From: Panonychus citri | Lineage: Eukaryota > Arthropoda > Arachnida > Trombidiformes > Tetranychidae | Length of the DNA stretch: 64,000 nucleotides | NCBI RefSeq assembly: GCF_014898815.1 | Contig: NW_026515547.1 | Coordinates: 124,001 to 188,000, forward strand | Direction of reading: 5' to 3' | Part shown: piece after piece, positions 20,654-31,700 of the stretch | How the letters are laid out: each line of letters begins with the position of its first letter | Numbering within the stretch: position 1 is the stretch's first letter | Notes under the pieces: generated by a model | What the model saw: only the letters and a program-made list of their open reading frames with translations | Database searches by the model: none | What the model was told of the DNA's origin: nothing | Program-made: the position numbers and the translations under genes

Positions 20654-22710
20654 TCAGAAATTTTGTTGTTGATTTTGACATTTTCTTTTCGTTTCAATAG
20701 CATCGAGGATCCTTTGTCTTTTAGCTGCGTATCGATGTCTAAGTTTTTCAATTTCATTTTCCATTTCGAAGTCAAGATTAGTTATTCGTTTAGGAAGCTC
20801 TTCGTTGGACAAAAATCTAATAAAATCAAAATCACTTTCTAATAAAATTGATCGAGATAATGGTTGATATTGGGAAGGTTGTTGATGTTGTTGTAGTTGT
20901 GGCTGTAGTAGTGGTGGAGATTGAAGGTGAATTTGGTGATTAATTTGTGATGGTGATTGAGGAGCTAAATGAAGCGGAAGTTGAGCTTGTGGTTGGGGCG
21001 ATGGTTGAAGTTGTTGTTGCAATTGTAATTGTTGCTGTTCTCGATTTCTTTCAAAGTGTTGCATAAAAGAGGGTTTTAATGTCCGATCGTTATAATCGTC
21101 GTCCGCTTTATCATTGATAATTAATGTTCCAAGATTTGATTCAACATCGGAAACTGTTGCCATCGTTTTAACTGTCGCTGATTTAGCGTTAACACCTTGA
21201 CTTGTGTCATTAGCTGTTTCATAAGGTGTCACTTTAAGTGTTTGACTGTTCAAACTTGGAACCATAGTTGATGAATTACAGTCGTTCAAGTTCAATATGA
21301 ACAATTTAAAGAGACACTGAAACGGCTTAAAGATCAAATGAAACGGATTAGCGACTAAAAAGATTAAGAATATTTTTTAAAATTCAAGTGAAACGTTTTA
21401 AAGGTGATCAGAAACAATTTAAAAAGTGTTTCGTTTTCAGTTCATTCAAATTCATTGAAAACCTTCAATTCATGATGATTTGACCACCACAACATTTTTA
21501 GATTCATCCAATCATGTTAACAAAGCATTTGCGACAGTCAAATTTCAATTAATTGTAAGAGGTGATTTTCATTGATTTACAAATTTCTTGGACATTAGCT
21601 GGTTCTATACAAATCTCATAGAGAAAATGAAATACTTTTTAAATTGTTTCTGATCACCTTTAAAACGTTTCACTTGAATTTTAAAAAATATTCTTAATCT
21701 TTTTAGTCGCTAATCCGTTTCATTTGATCTTTAAGCCGTTTCAGTGTCTTTTTAAATTGTTCATATTGAACTTGAACGATTGTAATATCTTCATCTCCGA
21801 TCCAACCTTGTTTAAATTGCTCTTTTTGAATCATATTGGCTTCTTGTATCATATGGATTAATGTGCTAACCGGTAAAGCTTTATTAATAAACTCGTGCTG
21901 AAGTAAACTACTTGCTGAGGCTCGATGTTCTGGATTTTTTACCAAACAACGTGAAACAAAATCAATAAATTCAGTTGACCAACGATCAGGGTCACGAAAA
22001 GACGGCGGCGGTTTAGTTGGGATCATGAAAATGGCTCTCATCGGATGAATATCTCCATAAGGTGGTTTACCTTCAGCCATTTCAAGAGCTGTCACTCCAA
22101 GTGACCAAATATCAGCTAAACAATCATAACCAATCTCTTGGATAACCTCAGGTGCCATCCAAAATGGTGTCCCAATTACGGTGTTACGCTTAGCCATTGT
22201 ATCGGTAAGTTGACCTGCTACACCGAAATCGGCTAACTTGGCATGTCCTTCGCTGTTTAAAAGGATATTACCTGCTTTTATATCTCGATGAATCTTACGA
22301 CGAGCATGAAGATACTCTAAACCAAGAAGAGTGTCTTTCAATATGGTGGCGATTTCTTCCTCTGAAAGAGTTTTCTTTCTCAATCTCATTATATCGCTTA
22401 CACTTCCACCTCCACAATACTCCATCACAATCCATAGATCACTTCCTTGGCTTTTACCTTTGAAATAACTTCCATAGTATTTTACCACATAAGGTGAATC
22501 ACATTGTTGCATGATAAATATTTCTTTAATTATCTCTCCAAGATCACTTTCAACAGGCACTTGTTTGATTGCTAAAACTTGTCCAGATTCCTTGTGTAGA
22601 GCTTTGTAAACTGCTCCATATGAACCTTCACCTAATTTACAAATTATATCGAAAACTTCCTCGGGTGGACGAGTTAAAGCTTCTTCACTCAATTTACCAA
22701 GGGTACCCAT
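20654..22710 (-). CDS. hpo: Hippo/MST Ste20-type kinase, split by insertion
   Basis: The N-terminal part (22710 down to about 21787) is an uninterrupted STE kinase: GEGSYGAVYKA, AIKQVP, HRDIKAGN, DFGVAG, and the activation-loop NTVIGTPFWMAPE with the Thr of the MST family. The C-terminal part (about 21274 down to 20654) has the TM-rich linker (SSTMVPS, ESNLGTLIIND), a Gln/Pro-rich stretch and a SARAH domain (DFDFIRFLSNEE to ILDAIETKR), which in the family pairs Hippo with Salvador. A 512-bp foldback sequence (21275-21786) lies between them and gives a stop at 21703. Leaving it out joins GDED to SSTMV in frame, as in other Hippo proteins. Splice sites inside the repeat could remove most of it; otherwise a kinase-only protein results. 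The kinase phosphorylates Warts/LATS in growth control. Confidence 0.85.
21275..21786. mobile_element. 512-bp foldback insertion in Hippo
   Basis: Arms of 164 bp (21275-21438 and 21623-21786) are inverted copies with only a handful of mismatches around a 184-bp centre. The outer ends read ATTACAGTCGTTCAAG. The insertion interrupts Hippo coding sequence. No clear target duplication is visible. On the coding strand it contains GT dinucleotides in one arm and pyrimidine-rich AG acceptors (CTTAATCTTTTTAG, CCGTTTCAG) in the other, so it could serve as an intron. Confidence 0.85.
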
Positions 22711-23664
22711 TTGATAAACAAAATTAATTATTCCCCATTGGATCTCTGGTTAATTGGTACAATCACAAATAAACGTTTACATCAACAGTTAAATGCAAAT
22801 TGGGTTTTGCTTTGTTTTACAAAGGCCACACAGTTAATAACGATCGATGGGAATGATTCCGAAACAGCACATTGTCCCTTTACGATAGAAGATCAAATAA
22901 TTTGATTTACATTTAATTCTGCGAATCAAATTATCGTCGGTTAATTAAAACACTAAAAAAAGTGAAAATCAATTTTTGTCGTTTTGTAAACAAATCACCG
23001 AGATGTTTTTTAAGAAAACATTTATTTTCTCACTTTGATCTAAATTTTATCAGTTTAATTAATAGAATTGTTGACAATTAATTAATCTCTCGAATAGAAT
23101 AAAAGAAAAATTTACTTTTAGATTTAGAATTAAGAGTCAATTAAATTATCGGTCAATTGTTGTTGTTGTTTTAAAGAGAAAGCAACAAGTCCGAGAAAAA
23201 GAAAGTAAAAGAAAGAGAAAGAAAAGAACAAGAGAAAAGCGGCAAATTTGAAAAGGAGAATTTCAATTTAATTTTTTAATTTGATTGGAATTTACATTTT
23301 AATTATAACGAGAGAGGTAAAAATAGGCGAAAACGAGATTCTTTAAAAAGAGGGAATGAAAAGGAATGCACAATTATTTCAGATAATTAATCTGAGATTT
23401 TAAGTTTAAATGATAAAAAGTTGAGAGAGAGAAAAGTTATCAAAATGAGAAAAATTGTCAAGTAGATTGTTGAATAAAATAGTTAACAAGATTAATCAAA
23501 TTAACCTATTTTGGGAAGATTTGCACGATAATCAAAGGCACATAGGTTACGAAAAAAAAGAGTTTACGATTTAAATTAAACAGAATTGGTAAGAAATTAG
23601 GAAAAATTAAGAAATGAGATTATCAAGAAAAAAGATGAAAAAGAAAATCGATCAAGATGATAAT
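22711..23664. other. Hippo 5' flank / SAPCD-like 3' flank
   Basis: No gene recognised. It should contain the Hippo promoter and 5' UTR on the left and the 3' UTR of the next minus-strand gene on the right. Confidence 0.5.
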
Positions 23665-25800
23665 TCACATGAATGTATTGTCTTCCATGTCATCGGCTGT
23701 TTTTGGAATTGAACTTGATCGAGTTTGGAATAGTTCACGAATTAGAGCGGATTTTTCTCTCTCTAAAATGGTTATTTTATCACTCTTCATACTAACCTCT
23801 TCGGTTAATAAACGATTCTGTTCCTTGAGTCGTTGAACAGTTACATTGGTTGACGATTCATTTGATCGACCATCAAGATATTGAGGTCGAACAAGATTAT
23901 TAGAGGTGTTGGTTAAAAGTGGCCTTAAAGCGAGATTCATGTGAACCGGAAAACCTCTTAAATTATCCATGAGGGCAGCCAAGTGTTGATTAACTGTCAA
24001 TATACGGGTTGCCTGGAAATTGATTCTCTCTTGATTAGCGTCTAATGAATAATCACCCGGATTGACAATTGTTTGTCCAATAAAACGAATCTTATTTTGA
24101 ATATTATTGATACTTTTAATGTACCAATCTCGACCTCTCTCAACCATTTCCAATCCTTGGAGGAGAATCTCCTTCTCTTGTTCATATTGCTGAAGTCGTT
24201 TAATTGTGTTTATATCGATACCCGTTGTAATTGTATGACGACGAGCTTCACGTCGTTTACCATGACGAGTTCGAGCTGAAATGTTACTTGGTAAACCAAA
24301 ATTTGAACTGAATCCCCAATCGTCATCATCTTGTAAAATTTTGGGTTGGGTTGTCAGAGATGTTGAACCAACGACATTATTATTATTGTTGCTGTGAGCC
24401 GATGTTGATGGTGCACTTTTGTCAAGAGTTGAAGTTATATTAGAGGCTAAATTGGGTGCGATTGAGGTTCCAGGGCCAAGAGCTATTGACGGAGGTAAGG
24501 GTGGATTTTTAGATCTATGGATGGCATTATTTTTCCATTCTTTAAGAATGTTGATAATTCGGTTTCTCATTGGTACTCGTTGATTTTTAGCATCATAACC
24601 AATCTTTGCTTCACTATTGTATTGTCTAAAAGCTGTTGAACCAACAATTGGTAAATTTGTTTCTGATGATGTTCCTGGTTGATCAAAGTTAATTGCATGT
24701 GGACGATTTTCCCTTAATTGTGGCATGCTAACAACACGATGATCAGATCTAAAATCTGAGGGACGATTTGGTAAAACTTCATCATTGCAAATATCTTCAC
24801 AAGATGATGTTTTACCTGTTGGAGTTGGTGTTGGTGTTAGTGTTGTTGTTGTTGTTGTCGTCGTCGTTGTTGTTGTTGTTGTTGTTGTCGTTGCCTTTGC
24901 TGATGAAGTGTTTGTCGTAAATGTTGTAACTCCTGAGGGTATAAATGAGGTTGTGAATGCTGAAGATGATGAGGGTTTCAAGGTTGTTGATACATTTTCC
25001 GCTGACAAATGATAACCTGTAAAAGGTTGATACAACAATTCTTGGGGTCTAAGATTTATTGATTCGTCAATGGTACTACTATTTCTCATCATCTCAGAAC
25101 TTGAGTTTATCCTTTCAAGTCCAGATCTTGGTCCTACAATTTCATGATTAGAATTAATTGTTGATGATCCAAGAATTTCGGCTGTTGATGTTCCCGGGTT
25201 ACCTGCCGCGCCTTTCAGCTCATTGTTAATAGATGTTGATATTGATGAGGTATAAGCTGCAGTAGTTGTTGTGGTAATGGTTAAAGATGATGAAGGAGAT
25301 GATGATGAAAATGAACCTGGATGATGATGATGATGATGAGGAGACGATGGTGAAGGTTGATTTGAAGTTGTGTCACGAGAAATACAAACAGCAATTGCAT
25401 GACAAAATCCATCAAAATCAATACAATCATGAGAAGTTTGAAAAGAGTGAAAACATTCAATTAAACCTTGTGGCACATTAGATTCATTTTCAATGGTTTT
25501 CCATCTCATCTCTAATTCAGATAATTTGATAAAACCTAATTTAGATTCATCAAGCAGAGAGAAAAGTGACCTCAAGGCATCAACAAATTTCCGAGGTAAT
25601 CCATTGGTACCATTAAATTGTAAATTGACATCATCATCATTATTATTATTATTATTTTTACTATTTGTTAAAACTTCTTTACCCAAATTGACAGTTGCTG
25701 TTGAAACTTGCTGCTGGTCAAAGGTTTCATTTGATCTGTTGGTCATTTTGCTTTCACCAGTCAACACAGGTTTCAATTCATTACCTTCATGATACTTCAT
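23665..25800 (-). CDS. Suppressor-APC-domain (SAPCD-like) protein
   Basis: A single-exon 711-residue frame. Residues about 67-150 (LPRKFVDALRSLFSLLDES to CHAIAVCIS) resemble the Suppressor APC domain at the N-terminus of SAPCD1/2. Near the C-terminus, YEQEKEILLQGLEMVERGRD followed by WYIKSI matches the conserved coiled-coil block of the family, and a second coiled coil ends the protein (LKEQNRLLTEEVSMKSDK). Between them is disordered sequence with His, Asn, Ser and a long Thr run (about 24835-24900). SAPCD2 relatives act in cell polarity and spindle orientation; transferring that role here is inference. It is divergent with the Spp2-like gene at 26881. Confidence 0.72.
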   Translation of the reverse strand: MKYHEGNELKPVLTGESKMTNRSNETFDQQQVSTATVNLGKEVLTNSKNNNNNNDDDVNLQFNGTNGLPRKFVDALRSLFSLLDESKLGFIKLSELEMRWKTIENESNVPQGLIECFHSFQTSHDCIDFDGFCHAIAVCISRDTTSNQPSPSSPHHHHHHPGSFSSSSPSSSLTITTTTTAAYTSSISTSINNELKGAAGNPGTSTAEILGSSTINSNHEIVGPRSGLERINSSSEMMRNSSTIDESINLRPQELLYQPFTGYHLSAENVSTTLKPSSSSAFTTSFIPSGVTTFTTNTSSAKATTTTTTTTTTTTTTTTTLTPTPTPTGKTSSCEDICNDEVLPNRPSDFRSDHRVVSMPQLRENRPHAINFDQPGTSSETNLPIVGSTAFRQYNSEAKIGYDAKNQRVPMRNRIINILKEWKNNAIHRSKNPPLPPSIALGPGTSIAPNLASNITSTLDKSAPSTSAHSNNNNNVVGSTSLTTQPKILQDDDDWGFSSNFGLPSNISARTRHGKRREARRHTITTGIDINTIKRLQQYEQEKEILLQGLEMVERGRDWYIKSINNIQNKIRFIGQTIVNPGDYSLDANQERINFQATRILTVNQHLAALMDNLRGFPVHMNLALRPLLTNTSNNLVRPQYLDGRSNESSTNVTVQRLKEQNRLLTEEVSMKSDKITILEREKSALIRELFQTRSSSIPKTADDMEDNTFM

Positions 25801-26880
25801 GATGACGATGATAATTTCCTATTGACCGAGAAAAAAACAACAAATTCACCAAAATAGTAAAACAGTGAGAGTCAATCAAAGAGAACCAAGTTAAAATAAA
25901 AAAGAATCATAATTAACCAGGCAAATGTTACAAGAGAAAAACTAGAAAAGAATAGAATAAAAAAGAAAAAAGAACAAAAAATTACAAAGAGAAAAAGAAA
26001 AAGAAAGAGAAAAAGTGAGAGAAAAGAAAGAGAAAAGTGAGTTGAATGGAGAAGGCATGAAAATGGTTATTCGCTTTGTGGATGTGGTCGAGTGACTTTC
26101 TTACCTTGAGGCTTTTTGGCTGTTTATTTGAAATTTAATTCTAACAAAATGTTACCTCAGTTTACGTTCCATTGATTAACATTAATTGGTTACATTTAAT
26201 TAAAAGAATTACAGTAATTAACTGAAACAAGAGATTTATGTGATTGTCACAACAACAAGAGAAAAGGTAATCAAAGAGTTTCAACTTTTCGCGGTTTTTT
26301 CATTTTCTATTCTAATTGATCTTGGAATTGGATCAGTTTGGATCTTAATCTTGTTTCGTTTTGTTTTTCTCTCACCGGTTCTTTAATTTTGACAATTTTT
26401 CTCTTCGCAATTGTTGGTTAATTGTTATAGATTTTTAATTGTTTTCTGTTATTTATGTTTAATGGTTTTGGTTGATTTTCGTTGGAATTAGATTTTGGCT
26501 TCTTGGTGTTTTATTTACTCTTCTCTTTGGTTATGTTGTTCATGTTAGTCTTTTTTCTGTGATTTTTTTCTTCATTGTAATTGATTTATTTGTCTTTGTT
26601 TATTTTTATCTCTTTGGGTAATTAAGTATTAAAGAGAGAGAGAGTGTTTTATGTTAACTTATCGGTTGATTGATTGATTGGAGATCAAAGTTTAGATGAA
26701 ATAATTTGATTGATACCATTTCAAGGTAAGTACTTTGTTTCCAATTTGTTGTTTGGTCTTTTTATTATTGTTTTTTTTTTCCTTTTTATTTTTTTAGGTT
26801 TTTCTCTTCTGGTTAATAATAAAGTAAACGTTCATTCAGAAAATTGATTATCGCTCAATTTTTTGTGGTGGATTAACTAA
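25801..26880. promoter_or_regulatory. Divergent promoter region with 5' UTR intron
   Basis: This 1.1-kb gap separates two genes transcribed away from each other and must contain both promoters. On the plus strand a good donor (CAAGGTAAGT, near 26725) and a T-rich acceptor (TTTTTTTAG, near 26800) suggest a 5' UTR intron of the right-hand gene. A (GA)n run lies near 26630. Confidence 0.5.
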
Positions 26881-27246
26881 ATGGAAAAGAAGATTAGTTT
26901 TAGCTTCAAGAGGAAGCCTGATACCCGAGGATTTGTTAAGCCTAAGGAAGAGGTGAAAAAAACTACCGAAGAATATGTAACAAGTATTGAAGGAAGAAGG
27001 ATTGAAAGTTTAGGAGGTGGTGGTGGTGGAGAAGGTAGTTCATCTTCACAGTTAGTGATTCCATTAACAAAAGGACAAAAAATCTCTGATGAGCCCAATA
27101 ATTATGACGATATTCCCGTTGAAGGATTTGGAGTTGCTATGCTTCGTGGTATGGGCTGGACAGAAAATGATGATCAGATAAAACCAATTGAAACTTATAT
27201 TCGGCCCAAAGGAGCTGGTCTAGGCTCTACACTGAGTCGTAAATAG
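26881..27246 (+). CDS. Spp2/GPKOW-like G-patch splicing factor, short
   Basis: A 121-residue protein beginning MEKKISFSFKRK. The segment IPVEGFGVAMLRGMGW followed by PKGAGLGS is the Spp2/GPKOW G-patch region, which in yeast Spp2 binds and activates the DEAH helicase Prp2 in the spliceosome. Animal GPKOW proteins are several times longer and carry two KOW motifs after the G-patch; none follow here before the stop. It may therefore be a minimal Spp2-type protein, or the C-terminal part has been lost. A Gly run precedes the domain. Confidence 0.75.
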   Translation: MEKKISFSFKRKPDTRGFVKPKEEVKKTTEEYVTSIEGRRIESLGGGGGGEGSSSSQLVIPLTKGQKISDEPNNYDDIPVEGFGVAMLRGMGWTENDDQIKPIETYIRPKGAGLGSTLSRK

Positions 27247-28704
27247 ATTCATGTAAAATGTCAATATCTGTGATTCCGGTTTGTGATCATACTGTTGATC
27301 TGCCATGGGAAACGAAAAAGCCAAAACAAATTCATTCATTTATATAATCCAAAGGAATTTTTTTTCTTCTACCGATGAATCAATTTCATGGATCAAAATG
27401 ACAATGATCAAATTCACTTAGAGGGGACAACATAAGCCAAGAATATTATTCACTAAATCAATATTTGCTTACACCTTAAAATCAGTTGGATTGATTGTAT
27501 TCCATTAATTTTGATAATATGCTCTTCAAAACAAAGCCCAGTGACATCTTCTTGGCTGACGACCAGAGGAGAAAAAAGAAGAAGAAAAAAATTCTCAATC
27601 TATCTAACTAACAATCTATGTGTTGGGTAAACAATCTTAATCATTAAAAAAAACCTCCAACTTCTCATTTTAATGATTATTTTGAGAGTCTTCATCACTC
27701 TTGCTCTTCAATCCCTAAAGATTTAATCAACTTGAATACATGGATTCTCAAGAGTAGAAGAGACTGAGATTTTCCTTGGTTTTTACTCTCTCTCTCTCTC
27801 TCTCTCTCATTCTCTCTTTCCATTTATGGATCATATTATAATTAATGAAGTTTATTCCGTTTCTGTTTCCAGATATAATTTTTAATTTAAATGATTTGGT
27901 TTACACATTGAGAGAGAAAAACAAAAAAAAGGATGCAGAGGAAATAGAAGCCAAGAAGGAAGGAGAAATCGAGAAAAAAAATGGAGGAAAAATGAGACTT
28001 GGAGATTAAGAAAATAATATTCTTCCTAATCAATGTCGATTAAACATCGAATCATATTCAAATTAGATGATGAATCTAATTTTCTATTGTTTTTTAAGGA
28101 TCAAATTTAATTTACTTCTTATTTTGATGTTGATTGTATATTCCAAGATTGTTGCTAATCTCCTTTTTCCAAAATGATGTTAATTATTTTGTCGTGTTTT
28201 TATCACGTTTTGTTAATTGTTGGTGAATATTTTCTGTTTTAAATATGGAAAGAAAACAAAATGATTATCAGATAATTAATCTTTCTTATTTTTTTTCTGA
28301 TGATTATAATCAATTGGAAGGTTATAGAACTTTAATTATGATAATTGTGAATGGACTTTGATTTCTTGTGACTTTCATTAGGTGAGAAAGTCCTTTAAAT
28401 AAAGTAGATTAAGAGGATGAAGATGATTAAAATTAAAGATTATAATTAAACTCTGGATAAATCACTCAACCTGAAAAGATGCTTAGGTTTATATGTGATT
28501 ACTCCGGAATCACAGTTAGTTGATTATCAACAATTAACGGTACAAATGGAAAAGGAAACTTTCTCTTAGCTAATTAATCTGAACGCTGAACACAAAGACG
28601 ATTATCTTGTAAATGGATTTGCGAAAATTGGACTTACCGTTTTAATTTTACATATTAAATGCACAATAATTTAATTCTTTTAATTGTTGTAGTTAATTTT
28701 ATCG
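27247..28704. other. Intergenic between convergent genes
   Basis: No gene seen. Contains a (CT)n microsatellite at about 27785-27810. It holds the 3' ends of the Spp2-like gene and, at the right, papilin. Confidence 0.5.
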
Positions 28705-31700
28705 TTAAGTGTGACACCTTGTTCGACATTCTTCCAATGAATCAAATCGATTGGCATTACCCTCGCAACCTCCGTACACGAATGATAAACAGTCTCGACT
28801 CGATGGAGCGTAATAATAGACGAGATAGTTACCACCACATCGACCTCGAACGGGAGGTAATCGGCAAATGTCTTGAGCTGGCCAACACTTTACTTCGCAC
28901 TTTACGAGAAGGGAATCTGTTACCATTTCCACCGGAACCGGTGTAATAAAAGGTCTTACAAACACCGTCCATGGGATCGTAATACCAAGTGATCGAAGAG
29001 TCTGAACCGGAACCGGGATCTTTGGGTAAGATGCACGATAGAAGAGGGAAATTTTCATTTTTCTCATTTGATGGATATTGATTGTAATTTGGTACATCAG
29101 GCCAAGTTCTTGGGGGTTGTACAGGCCGTTCCATTGGTGTTTCAGGCCAATTAGATGAAGGTGATGAAAGTGAGGGTGAAGGTGATGATGTTGATGGAGG
29201 TGAGATAACTTGGGGTGGGTAAGATGGTGGTGAAGGTGAAACGGATTGTGAGGCTATTCCACGAGTTATATGATGACCACAAGCGGATAAACATTCACTT
29301 TCAGAGCGGAAATTGTTGGCAGAACCACCGCAACCCAAGTAATAGAAACGAGCACATGAATGTGTTTCCAGATCAAAACTCCAACGAAGTTCAACCGTTC
29401 GATTTCCCGAACAAGGTAAACCTCTATCTTGACCTATTGTACATTGATCGATTCCGGGTGTAGGTAAAGGTGGACCAGGTCGAATTGGATAATAAGGCTG
29501 AACGGGTGAGAATGATTGAGATTGTGATACAGTCACTCCACAGCGATTTTCACACTCTTCCTGAGAATTGAAACTGTTATCATTTCCACCGCAACCTCGA
29601 TATTCAAAGGGTACACATCGTTTATATAAATCGTTATGCCACCATTTTGTTATTCGTTCATCACATTCACCGTTACCAGTTGATACTGGTAATTTACAGA
29701 TATCGACAATTGGTTGACTAATTGGTACTGAGGGTTGATTATAAGGTATCGATGGGTAAGGTAGTTCTGGATATTGAGGTCTCGAAATGATTGGACGTTT
29801 AGTTGAGTTACACATTTGCTCGCAATCAGTTTTGGACACAAATCGATTGTGATTACCTTCACATCCCGTATAGATAAATTCCCGACACTCTTGGGTAACA
29901 GCGTCAAAGAACCAACGTGGATAACGACCAAGACATTTACCTTCCGATCGAGGAAGATAACATAAAGTTTCCGGTTCCTCTTTTTTCACCACGGCACATT
30001 TTCTTTGACAATCTTCAATGGTACCGAAATTGTTTTGATTACCTCCACATCCACCCCAGTCAAAGGATTGACATGAATCGGCTTGTTTATTGTAATAATA
30101 TCGAGACTGTTTTCGGGTACAATGACCACGATCCATTGGTTGGTCACATCGATCAAGGGTCTCAGGGTGAAGGCAAAAAGCTTCACACTCTGATCGAGTG
30201 TTGAAATTGTTCTTGTTACCCAGACAACCCGAATATTGGAAAGTTTCACATGATCGTGTTTCCGGATTAAAGTGATACTTTGTTATATTTAATCCGCAGG
30301 CACCAAACACCGCAGGTAGCGCACATCGTAAATAACCATCCGGATTAACACAAATCTTTTCACACTCTTCTTCTGATTGGAATCTATTGGCATTACCATC
30401 ACAACCACCGTACCAGAATCGTACACAACCTCCATAAGATTGATCATAATACCTGAACAATTAGATGAGAATTGATTCATTTCGATTAATATGAATTTAG
30501 AATTGTTTTTTTTTCTCTCATTATTTACCATTTAATTGTGAAGTTTCGACATGGACCTCGTTCCCTTGTTAGTTTACATGCTTCCGGTGCTCGATTAATG
30601 TCCAAACTTGGTCCACCAGGACAACCCTCGAAGTTGGGACCAAGGGCAACGGTGGTATAGTCAGGACAACAATGCCATGGGGCTTTAGTACAATCACAAC
30701 CAGCGTAATTTGGTCCTAAATTGAGTAAAACAGAAAAGTTAAAAATGTATATCATCTAACAATCAGTAAAACATTGAGCAATTTATTGTTCAAAAATCGG
30801 AATTAAAAAGTTTTTTTAGATAATATATGAATGAAAATGGTCACAATTATCTCGGTGTCTCTTTCTGATTTTAAATCAATGTTAATCTGCACAGAGAATA
30901 AGACAATTTGTCAATAGTTAATTGTCTCTAAATTGTAGTTAACTAATCGTTGTATTAACTTACCAGTTGCTGGAGTTACACCATCGAAACAACAACCATG
31001 AGTTAGTGTTTCACATGGACACCCTTCGTTGTTTGGTCCTTTCGCTGGTGTCTTTTGATCTGGACAACACCCTTGGGGTAAAGTGCGACAAGGGCAACCA
31101 GAGTAATTAGGACCAACGGCTGTCGTTTGATTATCGGGGCAACATCCAAATGGAGTTGAATTACAGCCACAACCAAATTGATTTGGTCCACGAGCCGGTG
31201 TTAGACCATCAGCACAGCAGCCATACAACATTCTTGAGCAAACACAACCTTCGTACTCAGGTCCAGTGGCCTTAGTGTAATCATCTTGACAACACTTGAA
31301 TGGAAAGGTATTACATGAACATCCCTCATGGTTAAGTCCAGTCGCAAGGGTTTTATTATCAGGGCAGCAACCAAATTCTGAACCCGAACAAGTACAATCA
31401 TCAAGTTCCGATTTTCGAGAATTCAACCCATCGGGACAACAACCGAACGTTGTACTATTACACAGAGTCGTTGGTTCCTTAGTTACTGGTGAACAAACTG
31501 TACCATTATTTGGTCCATCGGTACAAGCTACCGAACTGGGTTTAGCCTTGGAGGGTTTTGTACATGAGCTAATCGTAGTATTACTTGAATCACCTCCGTC
31601 GCCTGATCCTTCAACTTCAAGGCAAATTTCACCCGCACCAGAACCTTCAACCTCATCGGTATCTCCAGGTCCAGGGGTTGGTTTGATTGGACAATTGGTA

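Noticed and set aside
24785..25012. Plus-strand Val-rich frame
   Set aside because: Shadow of the poly-Thr tract of the SAPCD-like gene.
28659..28946. Plus-strand frame of 95 codons with hydrophobic start
   Set aside because: Antisense to the last two papilin Kunitz domains.
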